Program-made: the position numbers and the translations under genes
DNA from: Cristatella mucedo
Taxonomy: Eukaryota > Bryozoa > Phylactolaemata > Cristatellidae
DNA: 64,000 nucleotides
NCBI GenBank assembly: GCA_009760855.2
Contig: WPIO01000001.1
Location: 855,001-919,000, forward strand
Direction of reading: 5' to 3'
The notes under the pieces: generated by a model
Database searches by the model: none
Told to the model about the DNA's origin: nothing
Seen by the model: the letters and a program-made list of their open reading frames with translations, nothing else
Part shown: piece by piece, positions 23,173-33,160 of the stretch
Layout of the letters: each line of letters opens with the position of its first letter
Numbering within the stretch: the stretch's first letter is position 1

Positions 23173-24036
23173 ATATTATAATTCAACAATTTCTAGAACA
23201 ACATTAATTTGTTGTGAATTAAAATCTAATAAATTTAGATTCTGATCAGTAACAGTTATTATTATATCAGCAATAGAATTTTCAGCAATATTAGTATTTT
23301 CAAGAGTGCTGTTTTTATATATAATTTTTTCCCAAGAACAAGAATTATAATCAAAACTTCACAATACTCGTGCTTCTGTTTCCTTTAAATAACTTGTTCC
23401 ACTAGCAACTAAGTTGCAACTTACAAGTATTAGATTTATTGTTTGACCAAAAACTCTATTTTCAGAAATGTAATTAAAATTTGGTGTACAAGCAGTAGGA
23501 GTTATACTACGGCACATTATTGAAAAATGTGGATCGGTTGTATAAGCATCACTAGTAAAACAAAGTATACTAGAAATAGTAGACTTATTAGAAAGAAATG
23601 TCCAACCAACAGGCATAGTAACCCAAGAATTAGAAATAGCAGTATCAACACCTAAAATAAACTCATCAGTTGTAGCTCCAGATGGGTAATTGAATTAATT
23701 ATTATATCTGCAATACCAAAGTTCATATCATCTGTAATAGCAGTATACAATCAGGTTTATTTGTTATTGTTTGTTCTGATCCTCTTGAAACTCTATAAGC
23801 AAAAGTATTATTAGAAGTAGTTATATTGTTTATAGAGTTAGTTCCACAGAACTTCTTAAAACATATCTTGAACTATATTTTCCATATTTGATTGGATCAT
23901 TTATATTTAATTTGATTGGATTAGTTGATCCAGTTACAATAAATATATTACTTCCTTTTCCTGCTTTACTACTTTTCTTAAATCTTTCAAATTGTTTTAT
24001 GAAATCCTGTACAATTTTTAAAAAATCACTCATTTC
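23172..24036 (-). pseudogene. Penton/minor-capsid-like protein 2
   Basis: It starts at ATG 24033 (MSDFLKIVQDFIKQF), a few bases after the previous gene's stop, and runs through frame breaks near 23850, 23755 and 23690. The frame 23359-23616 contains GWTFLSNKST and ends at TGA 23359. The same frame then stays open for 66 codons to a TAA near 23175, with ADIIITVTDQNLNLLDFN at its end. This ending parallels the end of the preceding gene, suggesting two related beta-rich virion proteins side by side. Function is inferred from that resemblance. Confidence 0.5.
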
Positions 24037-24045
24037 TAGATATCG

Positions 24046-24775
24046 TATACAAGTTTATTTATCTTTGCAATATATGATTTTGTAACTTTTCTAGACTTAT
24101 CAAGAAAATCAACACCAGCACTAATAGAACTGACAACTCCTTTCTTTCCAGCAGCAAGTTCACTCAACCATAAATAAATCTTATCAAATACGTCTTTATC
24201 ACTACTTACAACTAATTGAATTATATCTACTCCTTGACCAGCTGTTTCTGGTTTAAATTTTGTTTTAAGATACTCTAAATTTATATCTTTTGTTTCTGTT
24301 CCTTTGTTCTATGAATATAATTCTGAAAATACATTGAAAAAGGAACAATCAATTTTTTTTCATTTTGGTTTTTTATAGTATCTCTTACATTTCAAGATAA
24401 TTCACCTTTAGTAACAAGTTCAAGAAAAATATCTTTATCTGTCATTGGTTTAGGAACAGGAGCAGCAATTGCAAGTGGTTCAATTTCTTCTATTCTTGCT
24501 CTATTTCTTTTAGATGTACCAATAGAAGGATTGACATTAGGATTATCTTTAGGTTTTTCTATAGCTAATCATTTAATTCAAGTTCTATTCTATCTCACGC
24601 AGTCATTACTGCTTCAACTCTGTGTATTTCTTGACCATTATCAAGTATAGTAGCAACTTGTAAATCTTAAAATTTTGTAAGTTAGTTTTGTAGATCAGTT
24701 GCCTCTTGAGAACTTCTCTTATGAGGTCCATTATTACTAGAGTATAACTTTCCATTAATTTACCACATCAGGCCA
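24046..24775 (-). pseudogene. Viral structural-block protein of unknown function
   Basis: The last ~86 codons (to TAG near 24045) are open and contain KFKPETAGQGVDIIQLVVSS and ELAAGKKGVVSSISAG. Upstream pieces have PMTDKDIFLELVTKGELS, then TGA 24392, and EAVMTA, then TGA 24595. The proline-rich middle (LAIAAPVPKP) could be a linker. Two TAAs near 24670-24685 may reflect paired indels. LINE-A inserted just upstream at 24.78 kb. No family recognised. Confidence 0.45.
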
Positions 24776-24779
24776 AGCA

Positions 24780-25232
24780 TTGTACCACCCACTTTTCGTA
24801 ATCTAACAGTCTGCAAATACCTTGTACAAACCTTAAATCCTTTGGAGACCGTGCATTTAGTTCGTATGCTACCAAAGCCTGGAACTCCCCCCCCCCCCCC
24901 CCCCCGACCAGCGTCAGAACATCCCCTGACCAGACCTCATTTAAAAGGAACTTAAAAACACTCCTATTTAGGGCAGCATTTAGCGGGTCCTTGTGATTCG
25001 TCCTTCATGTGCTTATGAATGCAGACACTGTGCATGCTGTTACTATCCACATTTGCATGCTGACCCTGTGCTTGTCACCCCTTACCATATTATTTATTTT
25101 GTTTGTTTTTTCAAGAATGATTTCACTTACCATTCAATTGCATGTCCCTTTGCAGCAAATGTAAAGCACCTAGAAAGAGATTAAGTTCTCTGAGGGCGCT
25201 TTATCAAGTGCATTATTATGATTATTATTATA
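24780..25232 (+). mobile_element. LINE-A 3' fragment with poly-C run
   Basis: The segment matches the last ~60 codons of the LINE-A reverse transcriptase frame and its 3' untranslated region, ending in an ATT-type tail. A run of about 18 C (24887-24905) has expanded inside the coding part, where the intact copy reads CTCCCTCCCG. It lies between two viral genes of the same strand. Confidence 0.85.
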
Positions 25233-25249
25233 TCTATTAGGTATCAAAA

Positions 25250-25912
25250 ATAGCTGATTATTCTTTTCCTGAACTAGCAACACACCAAAATATTTCTTCA
25301 GATTTAGTTTTAGTCAAGTCAATAACACGATAACCAAATCGATTTCTCGTACAAGAGTTAACCCATTCTCTGAATTGTCTTTATCCACAACACAAAAATA
25401 CGGATCGCGAATATACTTAAAATCAGTATTATTTTGTAAGAAATTGTAGTCATGTTGATAATTTTTTCTTATTTCTCTTCTAGAAATATTAGTAAAACCT
25501 TAAGCAGGGTAAAATATTTTAAACCCTTTATTTCTTCCTCTAATAAAATAATCTAAAATCTTTGATTGATCTTCTGTCAATGAATCATCAAGTAAAACAA
25601 CATCCGAACAGTTCTTATAAGAATCAACTTCAGGCATATCATCAATACCATTAATTAAAACATAAGAATGATTATCTATAGTCATTGATAGAGGACCACG
25701 ATATAACTTTTGATCCAAACTTGAAGCAATAATTGTACAAGTATCATGATTTACCATTCCACAAAATATCCAATTCATTACTGTGATTTACCTGTTCCAC
25801 TTGGTCCAAGTACTAATTCTCTAATAGTTATTGTATGCAATGGTTCTTAATGCCTAGTATCAACATCCTGTCTAAAATTAAAAGCTCCAAATTTTAGCAA
25901 CATTTTCTATAA
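25250..25912 (-). pseudogene. A32-like DNA-packaging ATPase (FtsK/HerA type)
   Basis: The N-terminus near 25910 reads LLKFGAFNFRQDV. A Walker A motif GPSGTGKS is encoded at 25784-25807, and a Walker B-like VVLLDDSL lies in the 25500-25778 frame. After it comes GRNKGFKIFYPA, a TAA at 25500, then GFTNISRREIRKN and IRDPYFCVV. This order is that of viral packaging ATPases, whose job is to drive genome DNA into the capsid. Breaks: TAA near 25860, a one-base shift directly after the Walker A lysine-serine, the TAA at 25500, and a shift near 25350. The divergent zinc-ribbon gene starts about 10 bp away on the other strand. Confidence 0.8.
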
Positions 25913-25922
25913 TATTATAGAG

Positions 25923-26153
25923 ATGGAAATGTATTGCATGAAGTGTAAAAAACTGACTGATACCATTCATGAAGAGTATGTTGAAGTAGATAGTAAACCG
26001 GGATTAAGAGGCATGGAAAAAGGTATGTGTACTATTTGTGGAAGTAAGAAATCGAAGGTATTTAAACTAAGAAGTTCTCCAGCTACAGTTGGTGAAGGTG
26101 TTCTATCACATGGTAAAAGAATAGGAACAGCATCAACAGGAGAATGTGTTTAA
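25923..26153 (+). CDS. Zinc-ribbon protein (DUF5679-like)
   Basis: A 76-codon frame from ATG 25923. It opens with MEMYCMKCKKLTDT and later has MCTICGSKKSKVF, giving a CxxC...CxxC zinc ribbon as in the short DUF5679-type proteins found in several large DNA viruses and Polinton-like elements. The C-terminal third is Gly/Ser-rich. It ends at TAA 26151. A shifted frame after it (GLGTGVKINNKY) could be a lost extension. It is divergent from the ATPase gene, so a shared promoter in the ~10-bp gap plus 5' coding ends is likely. Confidence 0.7.
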   Translation: MEMYCMKCKKLTDTIHEEYVEVDSKPGLRGMEKGMCTICGSKKSKVFKLRSSPATVGEGVLSHGKRIGTASTGECV

Positions 26154-26269
26154 CACATGTGTAGGACTTGGAACAGGTGTGAAGATAAACAACAAATATT
26201 TGCTGAACTTAAAAAGACTATCGAAAAACGAAAAATTAAAAAAAATCAACAACACTAACAGATTTAAAA

Positions 26270-26600
26270 ATGAATAATTATAGAAAAGAATTATATATAG
26301 GAAACTGTAAAGGAGTCTTTGCAAGAGATGAACTAACGAAAACACTGAAAAAAACTATGTCTTATTTGCAACAAAGGAGAATCAGATCTAGCAAAATATC
26401 ACTAGGTAGCACTTAAAAATTAGGTAAACAATGTTATTACTCTGATTCATTTGGTGCTCTACCAATGAAAATGCTATACATTATTTTGGTGTAATACCAA
26501 GCTTTCAAACATTTATGCTACAAGAATACAATCAAACTTATTGTTAAGGAAGGTGTCTAATCTTTTTAAAACTTATGGTAGAAACATATTTTGGAACGAC
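26270..26600 (+). pseudogene. Adenain-like cysteine protease candidate
   Basis: ATG 26270 starts a frame reading MNNYRKELYIGNCKGVFARD. Then, across a shift near 26350, comes NKGESDLAKYH, a TAG, and VALKN. Next, across another shift, YYSDSFGALPM and IHYFGVIPSF. The order GVF...H-x-VAL...DSFG resembles viral maturation proteases of the adenain family, where the histidine and the Asp/Asn-containing DSFG region form part of the catalytic site. The catalytic cysteine region near 26540 is unclear. Maturation of virion proteins is the expected role if correct. Confidence 0.5.
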
Positions 26601-27183
26601 AATGGAATTATGAACTTATTTAAATATTTTTTTACCGTTATAGAAATGGATAATAAAAAAGTGCTGTACTTTAAAATTCTTCCGTTGTCATACCAAAAGG
26701 AAAACCAGCACGTGTTCCTATTGAAGGGCAAACTACTAAAGATTATATCCTTACTTCAATGCATGGATCTATATTAGTGAAGATATGAGACCTGCTCTAG
26801 AAGATATTGTTCATAGAGCAAGTATGAAACTTGAATAAAGTGGTTAAAATTTGTATTAGCAATAATCTATTGGATTAAGATTTGATTTTGGTCGTAAACC
26901 AAGTATATTCTTTGACCAAATAACAAACAACTAAATTTCAGTAGTATTGCCATACTAATTCAAAAACTTGGTTATGACTTTGCTTTTACTGGTATTTTTC
27001 GATATTCTTTCTTATATCTCCTTCTATGGAATTCATGTAACTAAAGTTAAATATAATTCTGAAGAAAGACTTATTTAGATTAAAACTAGAACAAGTTAAA
27101 GTTCATAGTGTTGTTCAACCAAGTAGATTCAATCCAGCCAAGTACGAAAAAATAAAACACGAACAAATACACATAAATCAATA
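26560..27183 (+). pseudogene. Viral protein(s) of unknown function, heavily broken
   Basis: Coding-like pieces on the plus strand include VVIPKGKPARVPIEGQ (near 26690), MRPALEDIVHRASMKLE (near 26785), FDFGRKPSIFFDQITNN (near 26880), and a C-terminal piece with VVQPSRFNPAKYEKIKHEQ ending at TAA 27183. The order suggests one gene of about 200 codons. I do not recognise it. It converges on the next minus-strand gene, whose stop overlaps by a few bases. Confidence 0.4.
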
Positions 27184-27840
27184 AGCAAATACAAATTTGA
27201 ATGATTTAATTGTTAACAGCTTTTTTCTAGTTATATCTAATATCCTATCAACTATTCCAAGCATAGTTTTTATTTTATTTAGACTAGCAGGGTTTGATAC
27301 TTTATCTTTTAAAATGTCTGTTGCAAATGAATCAGTCAACATACCACTAATACTAAGACCTAACTTAGCTTTTGCTGCCATAACTGCTGCGAGAGTTTTC
27401 GCGTCTTCACGTACATAAGAAGGCTCATGTGGATCAAGAGCAATACGAGCAGCAGACTCTGCAAGTACCTGATAAATTTCAGATAAATTTCGTATCTCTT
27501 TTCGTCTGGGTTCTGACATAGAACTTGTTTCAGTATATGTACGATCATAAATTAGTGCAGGCTTATCGAGATCATTAAAACCTTGGTAACACACTTCCAT
27601 CCTTTGAGAAAATGTGTACGAGGTCCGATATAACTATATTAATTAGTATTATTAAAATTTCTTTTTGGAACTTCTTCTCTTTTAACTCCTGCTGGAAAAC
27701 GCATATGCCTTGTATGGTTACCAGTACTTTTTTAATGAAATCCACGAGTCCAAAACCTTGTGTTCGATGTGCTTTTATTTGTTTAAAAGGAATATTCAAT
27801 TGCCTTCCAATTCCTTTTGATTTACGTTTTTCCAATTTGC
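27178..27840 (-). pseudogene. Viral protein of unknown function (helical)
   Basis: The frame 27178-27600 is open for 140 codons and is mostly helical and Ala/Glu/Lys-rich (AESAARIALDPHEPSYVRED, KTLAAVMAAKAKLGL). A second frame (27575-27835) carries IPFKQIKAHRTQGFGLVDF, and the two probably belong to one gene with a frameshift near 27590. The stop is TGA 27178. No family recognised; a virion-internal or minor capsid role is conceivable from position only. Confidence 0.45.
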
Positions 27841-28033
27841 TTATTTATGCAAAGGAAGAACAATTTCAACATTGCCAGATAAGTCTGAATTTGTATATCT
27901 GATTAAAATAGGTTCTTCTGAGTTATGTAAATGTTTTAGTTTCTATTCTGATATAGCAAGTTACATCTCATGATTTTTCATTTATATTTAAACTTAAATT
28001 ATTTTTAAGAGTTTAAAAAGTACTTTATTAGGA

Positions 28034-28243
28034 TGAATACTGAAAGAATTGTTGACAAATTTTTTGAATGCGATGAATTTTTAGCTAAATTAGTTACTCA
28101 AGCAAGCAAAGTTGTAAAATCAAGAAATGAATTAAATTACCATTTAAGAATAGGAGACTAAGAAGGATTTGATATTGATAAAGATGAAAAAATATATTTT
28201 TCAAGAGATATAAACTACTTTCGAGAAAATGAATCAAGATGAA
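28034..28243 (+). pseudogene. Small viral protein, one internal stop
   Basis: From ATG 28034 the frame reads MNTERIVDKFFECDEFL and VKSRNELNYHLRIGD, then TAA near 28160, then EGFDIDKDEKIYFSRD, ending TGA 28241. Its end overlaps the ATG of the HNH gene at 28229, as in translationally coupled gene pairs. No family recognised. Confidence 0.45.
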
Positions 28244-28708
28244 GTTGGAAATAGTAGAAATAATGAAGTTGAAAAACTTAAAGAGCGACTGATAGAGCTT
28301 TTTGATTATAATCCTTTTAGTGGAACACTTACACATACAACTAGTCGTGGAGGAGACAATATCAGCAGTGAAGCTGGAATAACTAATCAAATGGGAAATC
28401 GAGTTATCGGCATTGACAGAAAACAACATCTTGCTCACAGATAAGTATGGTTGACAATTACTAGTAAAACGCCTTTGCATGAGTTGGATCACATAGATAA
28501 CGATAAACAAAATAATTGCTTTGTTAATTTACGTGAAGCAACATCATCTGAAAACATGAGAAATAAAATAAAGCAAAAAAATAACACTTCTGGTTGTATT
28601 GATGTGAACTGGCATGAAATAGCAAATACATGGAGAGCGTTCATAAGAATAGATAAGCAAATTGAGTGTTTTTGTCTACGTTGTATTTACGTATCACTAA
28701 TTAGTTGA
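28229..28708 (+). pseudogene. HNH endonuclease (HNH_3/homing type), one nonsense codon
   Basis: One frame runs from ATG 28229 to TGA 28706 with a single TAA at 28442. The N-terminal part has LIELFDYNPFSGTLTH and GNRVIGIDRKQHLAHR. Beyond the stop come LHELDHIDNDKQNN, LREATSSENMRNK, NNTSGCIDVNWHE and WRAFIRIDKQ. These are the landmarks of the H-N-H nuclease fold (DHIDND..NN) with its C-terminal DNA-binding repeat, as in free-standing phage and giant-virus homing nucleases. The stop falls just before the catalytic part. About 160 codons is the usual length. A selfish gene within the virus is likely. Confidence 0.85.
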
Positions 28709-28714
28709 AACACC

Positions 28715-28925
28715 TCTTCTTTAACTCATCATGGAATTTCAACATTTCATTATATATTTAGTCTTGTGATTTACGTTGAGCAAATAGATTGGCTAGCAAC
28801 ATTGCACTCTGTGTTATATAGATGTGCGTTTTTTCCTCGAACTGTGCTTGACTCAACTCTTTTTGTATCACATTTCAAATCTTCTGAGTACCTAACCCCT
28901 CCTTTTCTACGCAATCTGTTCATTC
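28715..28925. other. Short intergenic stretch between convergent viral genes
   Basis: No coding-like sequence beyond weak open frames. It separates the HNH gene (plus) from the next minus-strand gene. Confidence 0.4.
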
Positions 28926-28927
28926 AA

Positions 28928-29422
28928 TCAAGTACTATAATCTTTTTTTACATCACTGTTCTGAACCTTTTCTTTCAAATCAACGTCAACACCTTTATCT
29001 AATAATTCCCTCATATTTTGAATATCAGGCATAGCATTATGTAATCTTTCACTCTGCTGACTCAAAGCATTCATTCTTTCATTATGGGTATTTATTTTTG
29101 GAGCTCTCGCTGTAAACATCGTCTTATCTACAATTTTCTCTATCAGTCTTGCAAGTGCTACAGTTATACTTACTCCTAATCCTGGAGTACCAATTACACT
29201 GGCTATTATTGCAGGAATTGCTGGTAATATTCTACCAGATCTAACTTCTGATAAATTCTTGTTCCAAGCGGTTGGATCAAGTTGTGTTGCACTCCAAGAG
29301 ACTTCTTCACCAAATACATCTGACAACAACTTACTCGTATCTAAATACCAGTTACTACCCGACTTTTCTGCTTCATTAAGTATTTCATTGATGTAACAAA
29401 CAACCTCTAAACTTGCAATCAT
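28928..29422 (-). CDS. Viral protein with hydrophobic core, unknown function
   Basis: An unbroken 164-codon frame from ATG 29422, one of the few intact viral frames left. The N-terminal half has SNWYLDTSKLLSDVFGEEVS, the middle a long hydrophobic segment (ILPAIPAIIASVIGTPGLGV) that could be a membrane span or a buried helix, and the C-terminal half is charged and helical (NERMNALSQQSERLHNAM). The stop is TGA 28928. The next minus-strand gene lies about 30 bp upstream. No family recognised. Confidence 0.6.
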   Translation of the reverse strand: MIASLEVVCYINEILNEAEKSGSNWYLDTSKLLSDVFGEEVSWSATQLDPTAWNKNLSEVRSGRILPAIPAIIASVIGTPGLGVSITVALARLIEKIVDKTMFTARAPKINTHNERMNALSQQSERLHNAMPDIQNMRELLDKGVDVDLKEKVQNSDVKKDYST

Positions 29423-29451
29423 TTTGTTAATCCTTTTTGTTCTTTAACTGT

Positions 29452-29790
29452 TTTATTGGAAAAATTGACCGTATTTACCAGAGGCAATATCATCTACAAT
29501 TTCTTTGATAAATAGTTATAGGTCTACTATCCCTGTAACACCAGATAGAAAATTTCTTAGAGCTTTAGTAGCAGATCCAATAGCTTTTATTGATTGTAAT
29601 ACTTTTGGAATTATCTTTGCTATCTTGTTTGCGGCTTGTAAAGACAGTTTCATGGCATTTTAGGAGCTAATTTTACCACTGATTTGATCCAACTTTAGTT
29701 GCTGTTGCAACGCCTTACCCAACGTCTTCGGTTGTACTTACTACTTCTTTTATATCTTCAGAAACTCATGTATCTTTTTATTCTTCATAT
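29452..29790 (-). pseudogene. Viral helical protein, truncated by LINE-B
   Basis: Minus-strand coding-like sequence reads DIKEVVSTTEDVG near 29750, then across a frame break LSLQAANKIAKIIPKVLQS and KALRNFLSGVTGIVDL, a TAA near 29520, then LFIKEIVDDIASGKYGQFF and TAA near 29450. The upstream end is close to the LINE-B insertion at 29.84 kb. The amphipathic, Ala/Lys-rich sequence suggests a small virion or membrane-active protein, but no family is recognised. Confidence 0.45.
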
Positions 29791-30038
29791 ATTATAAGCA
29801 ATGGCAAAAGTAACTCAGATTAGGGGAATTTTTTTTTAAATGTAATGTAATGTAATGTATCTCCGTCTGTAACTCCACGAATTCATAAAGACAGTGTGGG
29901 TGTTACGCAGGACAGTTTTGTATAGCACACTCACAGCCTAAGCAGCTTTCGGTAAGCATTCGGTAGCCAAGAGACTTCGTCTCACGTAACAAAGAGAAAG
30001 TGGGGAAGCATAGCTGAGTCAAGAGAGCAGTTGAAGTA

Positions 30039-31400
30039 GTGAGTGGTATAAACTACCGCCCAGTCTCCCTTCTACCATTCCTATCAAAGACACTGGAACG
30101 GGTCGTGGCAGACCAGCTGAACTCGTATATCGAAACCTCACACCTTGCTAGTAAGTTCCAGTCTGGCTTTAGAGCTAATCACTCCACAGAGTCAGCATTG
30201 CTTCGGGTATACAACGACCTACTTAGGAATGCAGACATGGGTAGAGTGTCTCTTCTTGTTTTGCTCGATCTTTCGGCAGCTTTTGATACCATCGATCATA
30301 AAGTACTTCTAGAGCGCCTCTCATCTCGCCTGGGCATCACTGGCACTGCTCTGCAGTGGTTCAGGTCCTATCTCAGTGGGAGACTCCAGAGTGTTGACGT
30401 GAATGTACAAAGATCATCTGAAGTACCTCTAAAATATGGAGTACCTCAGGGCTCTGTGCTAGGTCCGGTCCTTTTCACCGTTTATACTCTCCCTCTCGCT
30501 GATGTGATTGCCAAGCACAATCTAGGCTTTCACTTCTATGCGGATGACACTAAGTTGTACCTTTGCTTTGATCCCTCCCAGCCTTCGAGCACCTCGAATT
30601 CTCTCAACTCACTTGCTGCATGCATTAATGACATCCGATCATGGATGGCAGCAAATTTTCTAAAACTAAACGATGATAAAACTAACTTACTAGTTATGGG
30701 CAAACCTAGTGTTATTCAGAAATTGGAAAGGCTGACTTTCAAAATTGGCTCTGCCAGCATATCTCCAGTTGCATCAGCTCGAAATCTAGGTGTCATATTC
30801 CAAAGCGACCTCTCGTTAGTCGACCACATCAGCTCCACAGTCAAATCAGCCTATTTTCAGCTTCATAACATTGCTAAAATTAGGGCTTGTTTAGATAAGG
30901 ATACCACGTCCAAGTTGGTCCATGCATTCGTGACATCTCGTCTCGACTTCTGCAACTCACTGCTTACTGGCCTACCAGCATGTGCGATCAGGCGATTGCA
31001 GCTGGTGCAAAACTCTGCAGCTAGGCTTGTCTGTCGTGAGCTTCGCAGTTGCCACATTACTCCACTTCTCGCCGACCTGCACTGGTTACCAGTCAAGCAA
31101 CCGATTGACTTCAAGGTTTTGTCGCTCACTTTTAGGTCTCTTCATTCTATGGCTCCAGCCTATCTTTCAGAGATACTACCCCATCAGGCAAAGCATCGTA
31201 CCACTCGCTTTTCGGAATCCAACAGTATAGAAATACCTCGTACAAACCTTAAATCCTTTGGAGACCGTGCATTTAGCTCGTATGCTCCCACAGCCTGGAA
31301 CTCCCTCCCGACCTGCATCAGAACATCCCCTGACCTGACCACATTTAAAAGAAACTTAAAAACATACCTATTTAGGACAGCATTTAGTGGGTCCTTGTGA
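30039..31400 (+). CDS. Reverse transcriptase of LINE-A (5'-truncated ORF2)
   Basis: An unbroken 453-codon frame ending at TGA 31398. It holds RT palm motifs in order: NYRPVSLLPFLSK, LVLLDLSAAFDTIDH (motif A), GVPQGSVLGPVLF (motif B), FHFYADDTKLY (motif C with the catalytic Asp pair), and LKLNDDKTNLLVMG (motif D). The C-terminal domain typical of CR1/L2-type LINEs follows (LQLVQNSAARLV, WNSLPTCIR). The endonuclease and the first part of ORF2 are missing, so this copy cannot move by itself. The start codon is not native. Enzyme role: target-primed reverse transcription of element RNA. Confidence 0.9.
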   Translation: MSGINYRPVSLLPFLSKTLERVVADQLNSYIETSHLASKFQSGFRANHSTESALLRVYNDLLRNADMGRVSLLVLLDLSAAFDTIDHKVLLERLSSRLGITGTALQWFRSYLSGRLQSVDVNVQRSSEVPLKYGVPQGSVLGPVLFTVYTLPLADVIAKHNLGFHFYADDTKLYLCFDPSQPSSTSNSLNSLAACINDIRSWMAANFLKLNDDKTNLLVMGKPSVIQKLERLTFKIGSASISPVASARNLGVIFQSDLSLVDHISSTVKSAYFQLHNIAKIRACLDKDTTSKLVHAFVTSRLDFCNSLLTGLPACAIRRLQLVQNSAARLVCRELRSCHITPLLADLHWLPVKQPIDFKVLSLTFRSLHSMAPAYLSEILPHQAKHRTTRFSESNSIEIPRTNLKSFGDRAFSSYAPTAWNSLPTCIRTSPDLTTFKRNLKTYLFRTAFSGSL

Positions 31401-31636
31401 TTCGTCCTCGATGTGCTTATGCGTGCTGACACTGTTCATGCTGCCACTAACCACATTCGCATGCTGACCCAGTGCATGTAACCCCTAACCATGTTATTCA
31501 TTTTGTTTGTTTTTCAAGCGTGGTTTTACTTACTATTCTATTGCGTATCACTTTGCAGCAAATGTAAGGCGCCTAGAAAGAGATTAAGTTCTCTGAGGGC
31601 GCTTTATCAAGTGCAATATTATTATTATTATTATTA
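30041..31636 (+). mobile_element. LINE-A, best-kept copy (nested in LINE-B)
   Basis: The element contains an RT frame, a ~200-bp 3' untranslated region with AAGGCGCCTAGAAAGAG and an ATT tail at 31617-31636. LINE-B sequence that is contiguous at 17.4 kb is split here, with one half ending near 30040 and the other resuming near 31640. This shows insertion of LINE-A into LINE-B. The 5' end is truncated within the ORF2 region. An obvious target-site duplication was not found. Confidence 0.9.
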
Positions 31637-33118
31637 GAAGAAGCAGCTCAGGACCGCTGAAAAGGATGTGCCGTAGTCGGCATTAGGAGAGTAGTTATCG
31701 TTGCATAAGATTTGTGGAAGCGAATTCCACTGTCTAGGACCTGCAGAGCTTAAGCTTCTGTCGCCAACTGTCTTTAATTGGAGGAATTGGACAGCTAATT
31801 TATTGTCCACACAGGACCTGAGGTCTCGAACAGGCTGAAACGGATGCAGCAGCTAGGCTAGGTATGAAGGAGCCAATCCGTGGTGGGCCTTGTGGGTCAG
31901 CTTAACAACTTTGCTCTGTATCCTTTGCTCAACCGGCAACTATCCTAGCTGCTTCAGCAACGGAGACACGTGCTCAAACCGCTGGGACTTGAAGACCAGC
32001 CTAGCAGCCATATTCATTGTCCTCTGTAGTGCCATAATTGCTTCTTTGGCAGTTCAGCCAAAAGGGAACTCCAATAATCAAGCCAAGCCAGAACTAGAGA
32101 GCTAGTTAAATTGTTTACAAGCCACTGTGGGAGACAGCTCCTAATCTTGGATAGGGATCGGATGTGATGGCAAGCTGTAGGGGCAGTCTTCTGAATGAAG
32201 GTTTTGAAATTGAGGCCGCTGTCGAACACGACACCTAAATTTCGACCAAGTGGTGATAGCCGCACAATAGCATCACCTATTAGTATGGCAAAGTCTTTTA
32301 ATCCACCAACACGCTTAGGGTGTCCTATGAGCAGCAGTTCGGTTTTATCATCATTTAATTTCAGGAAGTTTTCCGACATCCAGGATCGAATATCGGCAAG
32401 GCAAGCATTCAGTTTCTCACTTGCTGCAGCAGATTCTGACGGTTTGAATGACAAATACAACTAAGTATCGTCAGCATAGATGTGATGTCCTATTCCATGG
32501 GCCTTAATCACTTTTCCCAGAGGTTGGGTATGAATTGAGAACAGCAAGGGACCAAGTACAGACCGTTGAGGGACTCAACAGGTGACCCTTCTCGTGTCTG
32601 AGACCTGACCCCCACACGACACGGATTGAACACGATCAGACAAGTAGGATTTACACCACGCCAGTGCTTCGTCTGCCAGACTAATCGTTGTTCTCAATCG
32701 TCCAAGTAGAACGTCGTGTATCATAGTGTCGAAGGCAGCGGACAGATCTAGCAGAGCTAGGACAGTGACATTCCCGTCGTCCTTGATACGTAGCATGTCA
32801 TTGTTAACACGGCTGAGAGCAGTTTTAGTAGAGTGCTGCCTCTTGAACCCTGATTGAAAGGTTTCTGACATTCCATTATTTTCATTATGTTCAACCAGCT
32901 GCTTAGCAACAATTTTTTTAAGAATCTTTGATAAGGACGGAAGAAGGGTAACTGGGCGACAGATTGCTAGGACCTCTGTGTCTAATCCAGGCTTTTTCAG
33001 GATAGGTCTAACGATGGCCGATTTGAAGAACTTGGGGACGACCCCTCTTCCAAAAGAGCATTAAAAATCTTGGTTATGGCAGGGCTAAGTTGGTCTGCAA
33101 GTGAAGACCGCAGAGATG

Positions 33119-33160
33119 AAGGTATAGGGTCTTGAGGAGACGAGCTCTTTTTGCTAGACC
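33119..33160. repeat. 42-bp target-site duplication, left copy
   Basis: Matches 33806-33847 at 40 of 42 positions. Both copies are LINE-B sequence, and the LINE-B frame (RSSKKSSSP) is repeated on either side of the insert. Confidence 0.9.

Noticed and set aside
24887-24905. Poly-C run as a functional frameshift site
   Set aside because: It lies in a truncated LINE-A fragment, where the intact copy has a short C-rich stretch; slippage expansion explains it.
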